From contig VZDJ01004378.1 in the NCBI GenBank assembly GCA_008694505.1, forward strand, positions 16,981,645 through 17,045,644: a stretch of 64,000 nucleotides of DNA, in the 5' to 3' direction. Every line of letters begins with the position of its first letter. Position 1 is the stretch's first letter. This stretch comes from Cyanoderma ruficeps (taxonomy: Eukaryota > Chordata > Aves > Passeriformes > Timaliidae). Shown piece by piece: positions 13,101 to 26,800 of the stretch. The notes under the pieces were generated by a model that had not been told where the DNA came from, did not search any database, and saw only the letters and a list, made by a program, of their open reading frames with translations. A program made the translations under genes and the position numbers.

Positions 13101-15073
13101 GCAGGGTGTGTCTGTTTCTTCTGGTGACAGTGGCACATTATGCCAGTTTAAAGTATATTTGATACTAGCCTAATTCTGTGAAGTTAACATGGTACAGCAT
13201 TAAGGGATTGAAGACATCGTTTGGTCATGGCTCAGGGAAATATTTGCATCTAAGACCCCTTAAACCAGGGTGGTGTGTGTCCTTTGAAGGGATTTTGGAG
13301 GAAGAATCTGGCCTTTTGTATAGTAACTAATTAAAAAAAAAGAAATTGGTACCTATTGTTTCATACAATGGGTGTTCAGTTCATTAAATTACTGCACAAA
13401 TGAATGTTTGGCATTTATACTGAATTTTTAAATTTAAAATATGTAAATAAGGAAAATTATTTACGTATTTTAAAAAATTATGATCAGTGTCCACTAAGAA
13501 AATGGCAGTGTATTTTGCAGTAGCAAGTAGATAAAGAGACCAAAATCTATGAAAATTATGAGGCTGATGTAAGATACACCTTCTAACTTCACAGTTTCTG
13601 GCGAAGCAGTCTGTGACCTCTCTTCCTAAGTAACTATAATGATGAGTGGTTTTCAAAATCCATCCTGTTCAGCCTGTCATAAAGGTTGTAGTTAATATTT
13701 CAGGATATGGATAGGCATTGATTTTTATCTTTTTTTTTCTCACCTAATATCTGTGAAAATTGTAGATACAGTGTCCCCCATCCATTTGTCCCTCCTTCTC
13801 TACCATAGGTTACCATGTATAATGATCCTTTCCACCAGAGAAGCCATATGCAGTGTTACGTGCTTTAGTCATAATCAGCCATTAAATGGACTGTATTAGC
13901 TCAGCCTACCTTCACTGGTCAGTTACCTTGATTAATTTTTCCCTAAGTGGATTAGTATGCTCTTACATGATTCACTCTGTTGCAAGTCTGTATGGGTGGT
14001 AGTCTCTCTTTGCTCAGTGGTGATGAGTAACTGGGCAGTAGCTACTGCTGGAAGAGATGACCTATCTGCAGCTCTTAAGTAACATTTTGTGTAAAAATGT
14101 AATGGGTTTTATTTTTGTCTGCTACTGTTTTTTTATCAAAACGGTTTGAGGAAGTGTTGGCAGAAGACTGCTGTCCAGAGATGTAGTGCATGCAGATGGT
14201 ATTTTGGTTATGTGTGAGTTGTAGAACAGCAGTTGTAATAGACTTTCAGTTTTCCACTCTTCAACATCATCTTTAGTTGTTGGCCCTTCTGTCTAATCAG
14301 TGCGAGATGTGACGATTCTTTTTGAACTTGACCTGGTGATAAACAGGTGTGTGGTGCTTTCTCATATAAGTATGTGTGCATACAAATGTCTGAGTCTGTA
14401 TGTCATGTATTCTCCAACTATAGTGTACTTTTCAAAGCTTCATCCTCACTGCATCTGACAGGGTGGCAACAATCATGATGGCAAATTTAGTTCATTCTTT
14501 ATTGTGTTCCCTCTTCCTGCAACCATGGGATTCTCCACAATTTCAGTTTTCCCCTCAAGCTTTAAATGACAAAAAAAAAAATTACCTCTTGGCTTAAATA
14601 AAAAGAACTATAACTTATTTCTGATGTTTATACAATAAAAACTCATGATTATTGCATGCTTGGGACTGTTCTTTTCTAATTAGTGGAAATGGCATTGTGA
14701 TTACTGACCGTTTCCTTCTCATGTCTTAGAGTACTTTAATTTCATGTTTTATTTTGTTCTTTTTCTAAAATGCTTTTCCATCCATATGTGGGGTAGTGAG
14801 ATGAGAAGCTTCTTGTCACAGGAGTGATATGTAATCTGTCACTGGCTTCTCAGGTGGTCCAGGGTAATTCCTGAACTTTTTGCTTGAATCTCAGTCAACA
14901 AAGTGATACTGGTATCTGTGTTAGGCAGTGTGTTCCTCTCAGATACTGCAAGTGTAAACTCATTGTGTTGCATGTCATTGCAATCATACCTGACCATGCT
15001 AGAGGGCCTTTCTTTACTTCAGCTTCTAGAATCAGCCAGTTACTAGATCTGCTGTTTCTTCACACAGAACTGG

Positions 15074-15118
15074 TTGTTTTTTGTTTGTTTTGTTTTTATT
15101 TTGTTGTTGTTTGTTTTT
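15074..15118. repeat. T/G-rich (TTTG-type) tract
   Basis: An impure run of TTTG, TTTTG and TTG units. Confidence 0.7.
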
Positions 15119-16015
15119 AAAAATAGACGTTTAGGTTCTGTTTTGGCTGTAGATAGAAACACCTCTGTGTTGGTACACTTTTGGACCAGGATTTAAAAAT
15201 ATACATTTAAAAAAATCTAGGTTTTAAGCTTGTCCTTTTTCTTTCCTTTATTTATGATAAATGTGTATCTTATGGAAAAGGTGCTCAATTTTATCTTGCT
15301 GTTCAGCTTTTTCTTGTACGTGTGTTTGTTACTTTTCTGTTGAGAAAAGTCTAATTCACAAATACCATATTAATTGTCTGTGGTTGTAGCAAATGTAAAA
15401 TAGTGTCGAGCAGTTGGCATATCTGAGATACTGATCATTTTCCTGTATGTATGCCCAAGTCAGGATAGACTGGAGTCCCATGTTGTCAGTCTGAAGAACT
15501 GACTCTTTTCCTTGGCTTTTATTCACAGTGATTTTGGTCCTGGCAGGGTTGAGATGCTACTGCTGTCATTCACACAGTGGTGATGGTTACTGTAAACCCC
15601 TGATCTATACTGGGTGCTGCTGATGCAATTGTGAAAAGTTGCTTTAATTTCCTGCCTTTCCAAAGGTAAAATAAACTCTCCATCCCATACACCTGGGCTC
15701 CTGTGTTTCTAATGCAAGTTACAGATCTTTGATCTCTCATGAGGGCTGCAGTTTAAAATAGCATGTTGATATTTTCACTGTTCTCCTGTCACTGCTGCCA
15801 AAGAAGTTAAATTGCATAGTAGTTCTTACCTGCTGGGGTTGCACACCTGGGCACAGATGAGGCATTTGTCTTTCATGAAGGTTCTCCTAAATGGTTTGCA
15901 CAGGGATATTACTGTCTTGTGCGGTAGTATGACACCTGGCACAATATGCAGGTGGGGGCATTTCATTCTTACCATTATTTATTGGGCAAATGTGGTTGTA
16001 GTAATACTGCTTGCT

Positions 16016-16052
16016 TAGAATCATAAAATAGCATGATTTGGAAGAGACTCAA
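16016..16052 (-). mobile_element. Very short CR1 3'-end remnant, antisense
   Basis: AGAATCATAAAATAGCATGATTTGGAAGAGAC resembles the reverse complement of the CR1 3' terminus, but similarity stops after about 35 bases. It could be a severely truncated insertion or chance similarity. Confidence 0.45.
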
Positions 16053-17639
16053 TTGTGTGGACATTGGAAAGATAGTCATCAGCACAATACTAGATGAATT
16101 TCTGAGATGAAATGTCTTTATTGCATTACTTGCAAGATGTTTGACAGGGTGGAGAGTTGACTGGTTTTGCCGTTCTTTAGGACAGTGAGACATTCTTCCC
16201 TTACAGAGATGTTGAAGCAGTTACTTTAAAGAGGGAGCTCTCACTATTTCCTCTTTTTCTCCTGCAGAAATGCAAACTTTAGTTTATGTTTAAACTTGAA
16301 GTGAGAAATGAACGATCTAGTGCAGTGTTCGATCTTGGTAGCAATGTATCGATCTTACGCTGAGCCTGTTTGAACTGACAGCAGTAGTTTTTGCTTAGCA
16401 GCATGGCAGAGCAAATCTGAGTGGACTATGCAGCAGTTATCCTTCAGACACGGCTACATTTTTCAGTCTGTTTATGAGTATCAGCAAACACTTTGTGCAT
16501 ACTTTTGCCATGCATTGAATGCTTCTATTTTCCTTTAATTTAGCTTAAAACTAGTAATGGAATTCCTGAGGTTTTGAAAGGAATAGCTCTTGGCAAGCCT
16601 AGGGTTTTGAAACCAAAGGCAAATTAAGATACCAAGGAAACACAGGGAGGGCTACTTCTTCAGGGAAGTATGTTAAGATTCTTCTGGCATCTTAGCATTT
16701 GTTGTAGGGCTTGTTTTTTTTTTTTTTTTAATCTCTTTGAATTACTCATTTAAAGCACAGTTGTTATTTTTCTTTTGAGAAAATCTTACTGTAACACAAG
16801 GGGACTTTTTTTTCCTCTTGATGTCACTCAACAAGTTTAGCCTTTTCAGGCAACCATTACAAGTAGAGGATATTAGACTACTTATTTTCTAGCTGTCTGT
16901 ATTTTTCAGTAACCCCACACTGATTGAAGCGTAGTTAGAACACAAATTTTAGTTTAAATAAGATATGGTCTTGCTTTTAAATCATCACAAAAATTGTAAT
17001 TGAAAGTAGTTGCTGCTGTGCACCTCTCAGGTGGTACAATAATACAATTAAAAATAATTTGCATTTTCAAAGTGTAGTTGGGCTTTTTATAAATTGCATA
17101 ACTAAGCTGCTTTAGGTTTGTGGGAATGAGAGGATGTATGATGTAGGGAAACTTGCCTGGCTGTCACAGCCTTGACCCCCTCCTACCATTGTGGTGCTGC
17201 TTGCTGCAAGCGTCTTCCCACTTCTGTACCCTCTTCCCACTAATCCTAAAGTGTGCAACGTTCACAGAAATCTCTGCATCTCCTATATTCAGGTTGCTGT
17301 AAACTCTGTAGAGTTTCGTGGCTCTTTGTAAGTCTTCATTCAGCCCTGCATTTCCTTTAAGTGTTTTTTATCATCATAAACATTTTGAATGTTTCAGAGC
17401 TCTTTATCTTCTCTCTCAAACTTAACTCGTTTGCCTGCCATTTGCAATGCTGCTGACAGTGTAATAATCCTCCCTCACCCAGGGAGGGCACTTGTTTGGG
17501 AATAGCCCTTTATTTTTCTTCTCCTTGAGTCCACGATCATGTTTTATTCATATACTCCTTCCTTGTCCAAATAACGTTTTCAAGACCACATTTTCTTTTT
17601 CTGTCTTTGCAAATGAAGTTTCTGTATCTGCCATCTGGA

Positions 17640-17880
17640 GTACTTCAAGTACCTTCTCCCTCTGCTGATATCCCTATCTCTGCAATCTGTTCAAAATACA
17701 GCTGCTACGATTTTTCAGTAGTCTGACTGGTACTCTCCTCATCAAGCTAAAGCTCGCTTATTGTCTTTGAATTCAAAGACCCGTGTCTCGTATTTCTGCA
17801 TCATAGCCTTTTTCCTTGCTAGTTTTGGCACTTGAATTTGTCTTCTTTTCTTCCGCCCCCCCATCCCCCCCACCCACAGG
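17640..17880. repeat. Possible ancient LINE (L2/CR1-like) remnant
   Basis: The pyrimidine-rich stretch including 'CTGTTCAAAATACAGCTGCTACGATTTTTCAG' and 'ACTCTCCTCATCAAGCTAAAGCTCGC' recalls the antisense 3' region of old L2/CR1-type LINEs. It is too diverged for a firm call. A C-rich run at 17856-17872 follows. Confidence 0.25.
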
Positions 17881-20800
17881 CCCATGCTTTTACTTATGTT
17901 TCATGTCATATATTTTGATTTACAAAGCTTCTGAGATGTTATGTATGTTAATACTGTTAACAAGAGAAAGACTGCACCTCTGACCATTCTTCTTGGGTAT
18001 TAGGGTATCCCGTTGTCTCTTTGCTTATACAGATAAATAATGCTTTAAATTATGTAAGCGAATATTACCTTTGTATCTTTTCTTATAGGTAGTTTGGTAA
18101 CCTATATTGCTGTATATCTTTTAAATCTGATTTATTCATCCAGTGATTTTACTTCGGAGTGCACCAGTGGCATGCTTTAAAATCTGTTGTGTGATAAGGT
18201 GTCATATTTTGTGGACATTTAGTATCATATGTGATTTCAGTTAGTAAATATTGTTTTCTGAACTTGACAGGTTTCTTTGGTGAGGCAGATGTAATCTGCA
18301 GCTTTTATTGAAAGTATACAAGAATGGAATTAAACTGGCAATCAAAGTAGTATTAAGTGCTATGTCATATACTTATTGCAGAACTAATGCTAATATTAAC
18401 AGAGGTAATACATTTTTTTTTGTTAATAAGGAAAGCCAAGTCACGCTTAAATATTTTTTTCATGTTTCATGAAGCTTTGGTCCCAAGGTTTCTGTGGCTT
18501 GTGTTTTCATTTTGTTTGTGATTTTTTGGGGGTTTATTTTGGAGAAAGGTAAACTGCTGTGGCTACTTGGAATTTGAGGCTTTTTTGGCTGGTAATATAA
18601 TGAAAAAACCCCCAAATAATAATTGCTAAAATAATTATAATAATTATAATATATAAATTAATAATTTTTAATGCATACATTCCTGTATGTGTCTTAGAAA
18701 TGCTTTAGGATAGTATAGTTAAATCATTGTGAATTTCTTCTGTGTCATGGCAGCTGCCTCATGTTTTCTACTCTTAAAATCTGCTGAGTAGACTTTCACA
18801 GCTTGAAATTGAGAATGCAGTGTGTATTGCTCACCAATTTGTATTGCCATAAATGTAAAAGGACTAGGGCAGTGATAGAGTGTTAATTCTCTCAGGTGTG
18901 CCAGTGTTAATACTAAAGTAAGCTGGATGTTTCCCCTTAGACTATAGACAGAATGCACTATTTGTGCATCTAGACTGGATGTAGTCTTAAATTCTTAAAT
19001 AATTGTCCACTCCTTTGGGGCTACAAAAAGCATTTAACTGGCAAATATTTAGATCTCAGTATGAATGTGAATGCTTGCCTTCTTATCTCTCTGATGGCTA
19101 TCTCTTGCTTCATTTGCTGTACAGGTTTTAGGTGATGGTATTCAGTTCCTGAAAGAGCTTCCTCTGTGCTTGCAATTTTGCTAGGAAGGATTCCATTATG
19201 TTAGTCTTTGTTATGAAAAGGCATTTAGTTAAGACTTTTTTTAAGACTTTTTTTAGATCTTGAAAAGTAATGAACAAGCTAATATTAAATCCAATAAATT
19301 GTTTTCTAAGCTTGAACTTTGCGGAATTTTAGTATTATATTAACAATATTCTGGTCCCTATAGTTAGAGAAATTCTGAGTAATACATGCCAATTGGCCAA
19401 TCCTGCTACTCCATCCCTAAAAATTGCTGGACTAGAAAAGAATGTATAGAGGAAATGACAAAGGGAAGGTGCTACACAGACTTCAGACAAACTATTTTAT
19501 TTTTTTATATTTTCTTCCCTCCTCCTTTCTTTTTCAGTAGAGATGTGAGCCTTTCTTGTGCAGTACTTATATTCTCCCTCCCTAAGTTCCAGAACTTCTT
19601 CTCATAACAAGGCTGGGAGAGCATTTCCAACTTGTCCTGTGGCTCTTTAGTTCTAGAGCAGTGTGTGTTTTGTCTCAGAGGTACAACATATACCAGAAAC
19701 TTAGATAAGCTTCTAGTTTCTGTAGGACTCTTTGGGTTTAAGTGTACATTATGACTCTTATTTTAAGATACTTGTGGCCACTTAGGGTCTTGAAATATTT
19801 CTACTAGTAAAGTGCAAAAAGTGCTCTTCAAAATCTAAAGTTCAAGTAATTTGTCTTGGATTTTCTCTGCCTACAGTGTAATGCTGATCATCTGACCTTC
19901 ACAAATGTGTTTTCTTTTATAATGGTTTTTGTCCCTAAGTGTCAGTAGATTTGCTTAATAAATATTTATTTCTTTCTGCTTTAGAGTTTGTTATTCTGCT
20001 AAATCCCTATTCACTAGTCCCATAGAGCACAACTTCATGTATGTCTGCTAAATTTAAATTTACTTCTCTCGAAGAGTTTGTATTTCTTACGCCAGCTGTA
20101 ATACAGAACTCTAATTGTTAAATGGATGTAACTTACTAATTGTAAATGGTATGGTTTTAAAATAGTTTCATATCAGAGTGAAAGGCAGTTTAACCTTGTC
20201 AGTAGTGTAGATTTAGAACTACCTCTCTGAAGATTTGATTGTGCCATTACCATATCAATTTAGCAGTACTGCTTATAAGCTCTCCATAGGAAGGATGGTT
20301 TTTTTGAAGTTGTAGGATGATGTCTGAAGAGAAGAAACATATTCAGCTGAGGCCTTGAGGACAGACTAAAGTACTTAATGATACCTGGTGTACTCTGGGG
20401 AAAGCTCAAAATAAATGATTAAATGTTGACTACCAGGAGATACTTTATGTTGATAAGTAGAGATAGAATCAGTTGTTGCGTGACATCAGACTGCTCTTGC
20501 ATTGATGACTGGATGCAGTGGTACTATTTCATTGGTGCTGACTTCTAAAGTGAGCAGTGCATTAAGGAGGGTGCACTGGATTCTTACCAGCAGTGCCCTA
20601 TCATACTGTATAAGTGAGCTTTAAAAGTAGTTACACTTTAGGTTTATTCTGTATGAAGTATTATTTCTCAAGGGTGCTGCGCTGGGGAAATGCACCTTCT
20701 GTAATCTTGACTTCAAACCAAACAAAGAAGTATCACTGAAGAATACTTCTGATGATGGAATAATAAAGTCTAGCAGTGGTGAACAGCTGAAGTGGTTTTT

Positions 20801-23800
20801 TTTTACATAGTACTTCAAACAGTAAATATTGTGGTCTAACAGTGATTTGTGAGAGATCTTGGTTTACATTTATTGCAAAGGCTTTCTATTAATTACTTCC
20901 TGTACCAGACTATTTCAATGAAGTCACATCATTGATTACCTTTCAGTGTGAATGAACTGTTTTGAAGCGGGTAGTTGTATGAAATTTTGTTACTACATAG
21001 CAACAGGTAAAAAGAATGTAAAAACTAGAAAGAATAAGGGAGTATAGTCTTTGAAATACAAGTCTAATGTTTGGTGTTAAATTTTGTATGTTAAAAGCTG
21101 TTGCCCAGCTACTTATAGGTTAATCCTAAAACCAGGCTTTATTTAAACTTTTTTTGGGCTTCAAATCTGTATTTGTGAATGTATTACTCGTGTTAGTGGT
21201 GAAAGTAAAACCATTGTTAAATGGAAGATTTGCAAAAATCTCAGAAACCTAGAGGCTGGATTTCCTTTGTTCTTTGCTGAGTATTGTATAATTTGGGACC
21301 AGGGACTTTTGCTTTAAAAAAAAAAAATTAATACAAATACTTTATTTCCAAGGCTTGAAAGTTTTGTGCTGGTGCAGATGCCCAGTGAGTAGATCATTCC
21401 CCCTTTCTCTAACATTATTTTTCATTTGTTTGAATAGCATAGTTCTGCCCAGCAGCTGTACACGTGGGTGAAGTGTTTACAGTTAAACTGGTTATCAGTA
21501 GGTTTGGGTTTTTTAAGTCAGAAAAGGTGGTGGCATATCTTGGGGCAGGTAGTGTACTTCTTTCTGTAATTTGGTTTTGCAATCCTCTTGCACATGTATG
21601 ACTAAACTGTTTGTAAATGAGTTTACTGTGTGGCCTTATGGTATTTTTTTTGTTTGCTTTAAGAGGCCATGGTGTAAACTGCAGCAGTTCAGCAGCTGAT
21701 TTGTGACTGACTCAGTGTTTGTCTCCTGAATAAATTGGGGATTTTGGTGGGGGGCTGGCACCTAGTGAGTACAGTGAATTTCTCGGCTGGCTTCGTGGTG
21801 ATGGTGGTTGCTACTTCCCAGAACTTCACTTTACTTCCAGGAAAATGGTAAATGCTTCTCTGTTAAGTGTGTGCATTCACAGGCACTCATTAGACCTGTG
21901 CCTAATATAATGAATTGTGCTAGTGGGTTTTGTGGTGCATTGCATCTTTTCATATAGATTTTAAGCAATATTTATAAATCTATTTTAGTACTTTTTTTAA
22001 CTAACAAAGCTACTAGATGTGCTTCAGCTAAGGTCATATTTCACAACTGATGGCATAAGTCTATAGTAGTGACTTGGCAGAGATTTTAAACACTTAAAAA
22101 TGTAATGAAACTTCTGAAAAGTGTTCACTTTAGAAGATTCCCCAGGGAAACTCTCAAATGAGTCATGTACAGTACCACACAAGTAGCAGACTGAGTTCTT
22201 AGAATCCTGTGATTGCTTCTTGTTCCCTAGGCTATCTGATGACCATCAAGAAGCCTAGATGTGCTGGAGGTTAAAGAACTCAGCTCTTGCTTCAATACAT
22301 AATACGTTACAAAAATGGCTAAAATTAACATACCCATACAAATTTATTCTATCCAGTTTGGTCATAGTTCATTGAATATAACAGACAAAATATATTGCCT
22401 CAGCAGTCAAGAATTAATGCAATTTTGGTTGAATAATAGAAAAATTACACCACTGGGGTTAATTGATTCATGCTGCTGCTGTGTGGGGCTGTTAGAAAGG
22501 GCAAAGTTAACATGCTCGTGGTCCTCTTTGAAGGTGTAATAGGGCTGCCTGCAAAAGTCAGTGATGCAGTAGGAGAATTTATATCAGCCTGCAGCACTAG
22601 GCAGGTTTCAGAATTTGACAGCAGCTGTACTTGCATCATACTACAGGCTATTATTAGCTGGCACAGCAGAAGCAAAGTATGACTGTAATCTTGTTGTGGT
22701 TCTATCATGGATTATTTAAAAGTTTTCTAATGGCTCCTTTTCCCTTCTGCACTACATTTTGCTTTCCTCTCACTTCAGATGTTACAGGTGTGTACAGGAT
22801 GACTGAAATAATGTAAATTAAAAGTCCTCTTTGTTAAACATTATTGACTTCCAACTAAACCAAACAGTTTTCTCCTGCGGTAGTTTAGGGGGTAATGTAC
22901 CGAAATGGAGCTGCATATTCAGATAGTCAACATAAATGGGCTGGAATTTATGAAGGAGTGTAGGGATGTTAGTTTACTAATATTTTCAATATTCAGAGTA
23001 AAGTAATTTACCTGGAGTTGTACAGCAGTATCAAAGCACATATGTTTACAAACATGTGTTTACAAACAGTAATAATTAGCTTCTTTTAATGATCAGCTAT
23101 TAGAGAGCATACATCCAGTTCAGATGTAGAACTGGACTTGTGAAAACTTGCAGTGTTTCACAAAGGTGAGCAGCCTAAAGGTTGGTGGGTTAAAACAGAA
23201 GTTGTAGGAGCCAGGCAAGATAAGGTAAGGCAGCAAATCAGCACAGGGAATTGTATGGGAACTGATAAAGAAAGTGGACTTGAAATCAATTAGGAAGAAG
23301 TTCGATTTTTAGGAATTTTCTGTGCTTGTTTGATTTGTCCTAATCTTGCCTATTACATATAGAATTTGAATTATGGTGTTTTACTGTCTTAACATCAGCT
23401 AATTATCATGTTTCTTAGTTCTAAATTACTTTCAAAATACCTGCAGTATTTTTAGGCAGGGATAAGTGGCTTTTGTGCTTTTAGGTATCTCCCAGAACAT
23501 ACAAAGGGGTTGCAGTAAGTGGATAGTGTATCTGGGATTAAAGTACACTGTAAGTACCATAATGATTATTTCACACTGCTTCTGTAACTGCATCTAAACT
23601 TCCATCAGTTCCTTTCTATTTCTGGTCTAGAAAATAATGTAACTTTTGCAGATTTTTTTGTGGGATTGCAGTTTCTGTAACACACTCTTGTTGACTGATT
23701 TCATTGTTTATTAATGATAATATGTTGCTCTGACAGAAACTTGTGTTTTGTTTGCTTGTACGGTGTTAGACGCACCATTTTTGTTTGCTTTTGATTTTTT

Positions 23801-26800
23801 ATATTAACTGGAAAGTACAGAGAGAAAGAATAGGAATCATGGTTTATCTTGGATACCCAAACTTGCTTTGGGACATTACTGCCAAAGGCAATCAACTCTT
23901 AGTGATTATTATGTTTACGAAGTTGTTGTATTTTCTCAAACCACAGGTCTTATAAAAGGATAATTGAATTAAAGCTTGGGCTTTTCTTTGCAGATTCTCT
24001 GCCAGTGCCAAAATATTTTCAGGCAAGACATAGTTATCATTTCAAAGATATCTGTTTAACTTAAAGTTAAAAGCTAAGTAGTGTAGTAAGTTTTTAAACT
24101 GGTATTCAGTAAGCTAGGACAGTAGTAAGTATAAGGTGAAAGCAAATCATTTATCTTGCACTGTCATTATAAATCATATCTGAAATGTGAAGGCTTAAAG
24201 TTTGTGTTCTTGCTCTGAATTAATTTTTCACCTATTTATCTTTCGCAGATGGGGGGGACAAAAATCTTTCAATTTGTAGCTATGCTTGCTGAATATTTTA
24301 ATGATCAGGGTTAGCAAATGACAAACTTCCAAAGGTTTTGTGCTGAGTGTTTATGTAAAGTGTAATTAAAAACTTGATATCTGTAGTTGACTTCTTAAGA
24401 AATGATGGGAATGGCTACCATCAGTCAGCTGAAACCGCTAACTCTCAGGAGCTTAATCTTAACTTGTACACTTAAATGAGGTTTTGTGTTCTTACTTTAA
24501 ACAAAATGCAAAATTAAATGCACTTCTGTAAGAAAACAAAATCTGTGCTGGCTAAATTAACTAATCCTGGTCTTAAATATTTAGGAAATTTTGAAGCTGT
24601 GCAGAATTTTTATACTTACACTGCAATGTAAATGGAAGTTAGAAATAACACTGTTAGAAGTTGTAAAATACCAAGAAGCTGTGTGTGTAAGTCTAGATTT
24701 AATAAGTCTTATCAATACAATTTTTGATGTTGCAACTGAAATACTGTACTTTGTATGCATAAAACTCTTCCCAACTTTTAAACAGATTTACACTTTGTTC
24801 ATAACTTCACCTTTACATGAACTTAGCTTTGCATAACGTTTGTTAAAAGAAAGCAGTTTCAGAGGCTACAGATTGGTTTCTTTTCCCTTTGATTTTCTGT
24901 AGAGTTCTGTAGAAGTGATACACAGGTTAATGTATTTTAGCAAATTTCACTAGTATCATCTTCGATTATAATGAAGCTTTATTGTCATGATGACTTTAAG
25001 GTGGTTGAAGTGTGACCTGCTGTGAAAAAGTGTCTGATTTCTCCTTAGGCATCATGGGCATCATGGTCCATGCCTTCCTTTTGTTGGCACTGCTCACAGT
25101 GTGGTCATTTGATCTGCAAGACCAGTGCAGTAGTTGGGATAGGAGCTTGTCTGGCTAATTAAAATATGGCCAGAGTAGGAAAGATCATGTCTTTCAGCTG
25201 CTTCACCTTTAGATCAGCTGAGGGGAACACAAAATAGCATTCTGAGAAAGAAAAGCAGTTAATTTAAAATATCCCACCTCACAATGGCTCTTTAATTTAC
25301 AAAAGGAAAGCTTCACACTGCCTGAGAAAAATAAAACTATTTTCTATACGTGTAAGGAAATGATACACCCTTGTTATAAACTGACTTTGTATTACCTCAG
25401 AAACATAGGTTTGGTTTTGAAAGAGATGGGTTTTTTTATTATCTCTTATTATATCAGTTCTAGTAGACGTAATTGCAGAAGAGAAAATTACAAATGTTAA
25501 AAATAATTATTTTTGGCATTTTTGGACTTCAGTGTCAACATATAATGAAGAATAAGTGGAGTACGGCATAGGTATGTAAATATTAGTATTGAGTCATTTG
25601 GACTTCCCTGTGATTTCACAACAGTGGTAAAAAATTAGGGTTTTTTTCAGGCAAGCAAGTAGAGGTTGGCAGTCTAAAAATTTATGGAGCAGCTGAGCTT
25701 AATGTTTAGGGAATGTTACACAACTGTTTTGTTACCAATATTCACTCTCTTGGCCTTTTTTTTTTTTTTAGTTATNTTTTTTTTTTTAAGTTATGCAGTC
25801 ATCTTAAGTTACTCCCTTTATGTAACTGAAATCAAACACTGTGGTTAAAGTACTTCTTATAATGAAAATTATATTGAGTAGAATACAACTGAATTTCATC
25901 TGTTTATGGAAATTTTTTTTGTCCTTCTTCCTACCTCCCATTCATTCCTCTATCACATGTACATAATATGACTTCTGGGACACATTTAGTGTCATGTTGT
26001 TTTGGTTTTTTTTTAATTATAAAATATTTAAAAGAAAAATAATATTTAAAAGAAACTCAAAACTTTTAAGTTTAGCTTTTATCTTGAGTATAAGGTCAAA
26101 AGAGCTTTCACAGTTTCAGCTGTTTGAAAGCTGTCTGGCTGTAATGTTCAAATCTTTGACATAAAACATGGCCTGTATGACATGAGCTTATAAAAGTAGA
26201 AAAGGCACACGTTTTCTTTTAACCTTTGTATTTCCTTTTCAGGTTAAATACTTGCTGCTACCTGCAAAATAATTGAGCTTTTGGATACATTCGGCCTAGA
26301 TTAGTATTGTCCTTGAATGTGCAGAATATATAAAAATGCAAAATTATTTGGGATTTCTCCTCACTTTTAAATTCAGAATGATTGAAAGATTACTACAAGA
26401 AACTTAAATTTTTAATGTTTACTTGTAGCTTTACTGACTGTGAGGGGAGTTATTAGACACAGCTGTTCACTTATTTTCTCTGTTCTTCCCAGAAACATCG
26501 TATCTATCCTGGTTGCATGAAAACACCAGAAACTCCAGGTTTCTGGGGTTGCAGTGAATCAGTAGGAACCTTGTGGTGTTAATTAGATGGTATTAACAAC
26601 ATCTGGCTTTGCTATTCGCACTCCTGTCTTTTTCTGGATAGACTAAATAAGCAAGACCACTTCAGTATTTTGAATTTGAAAGCATCAGTTTCTGGTAATT
26701 GAAGATGTGGCTTTTAGGGAATGACTTGGAAAATACTTAAAGGAATAGATTTAAGGGATGACTTGGAAAATATATTTAAATTTTAATGGCATCCTTTAAC

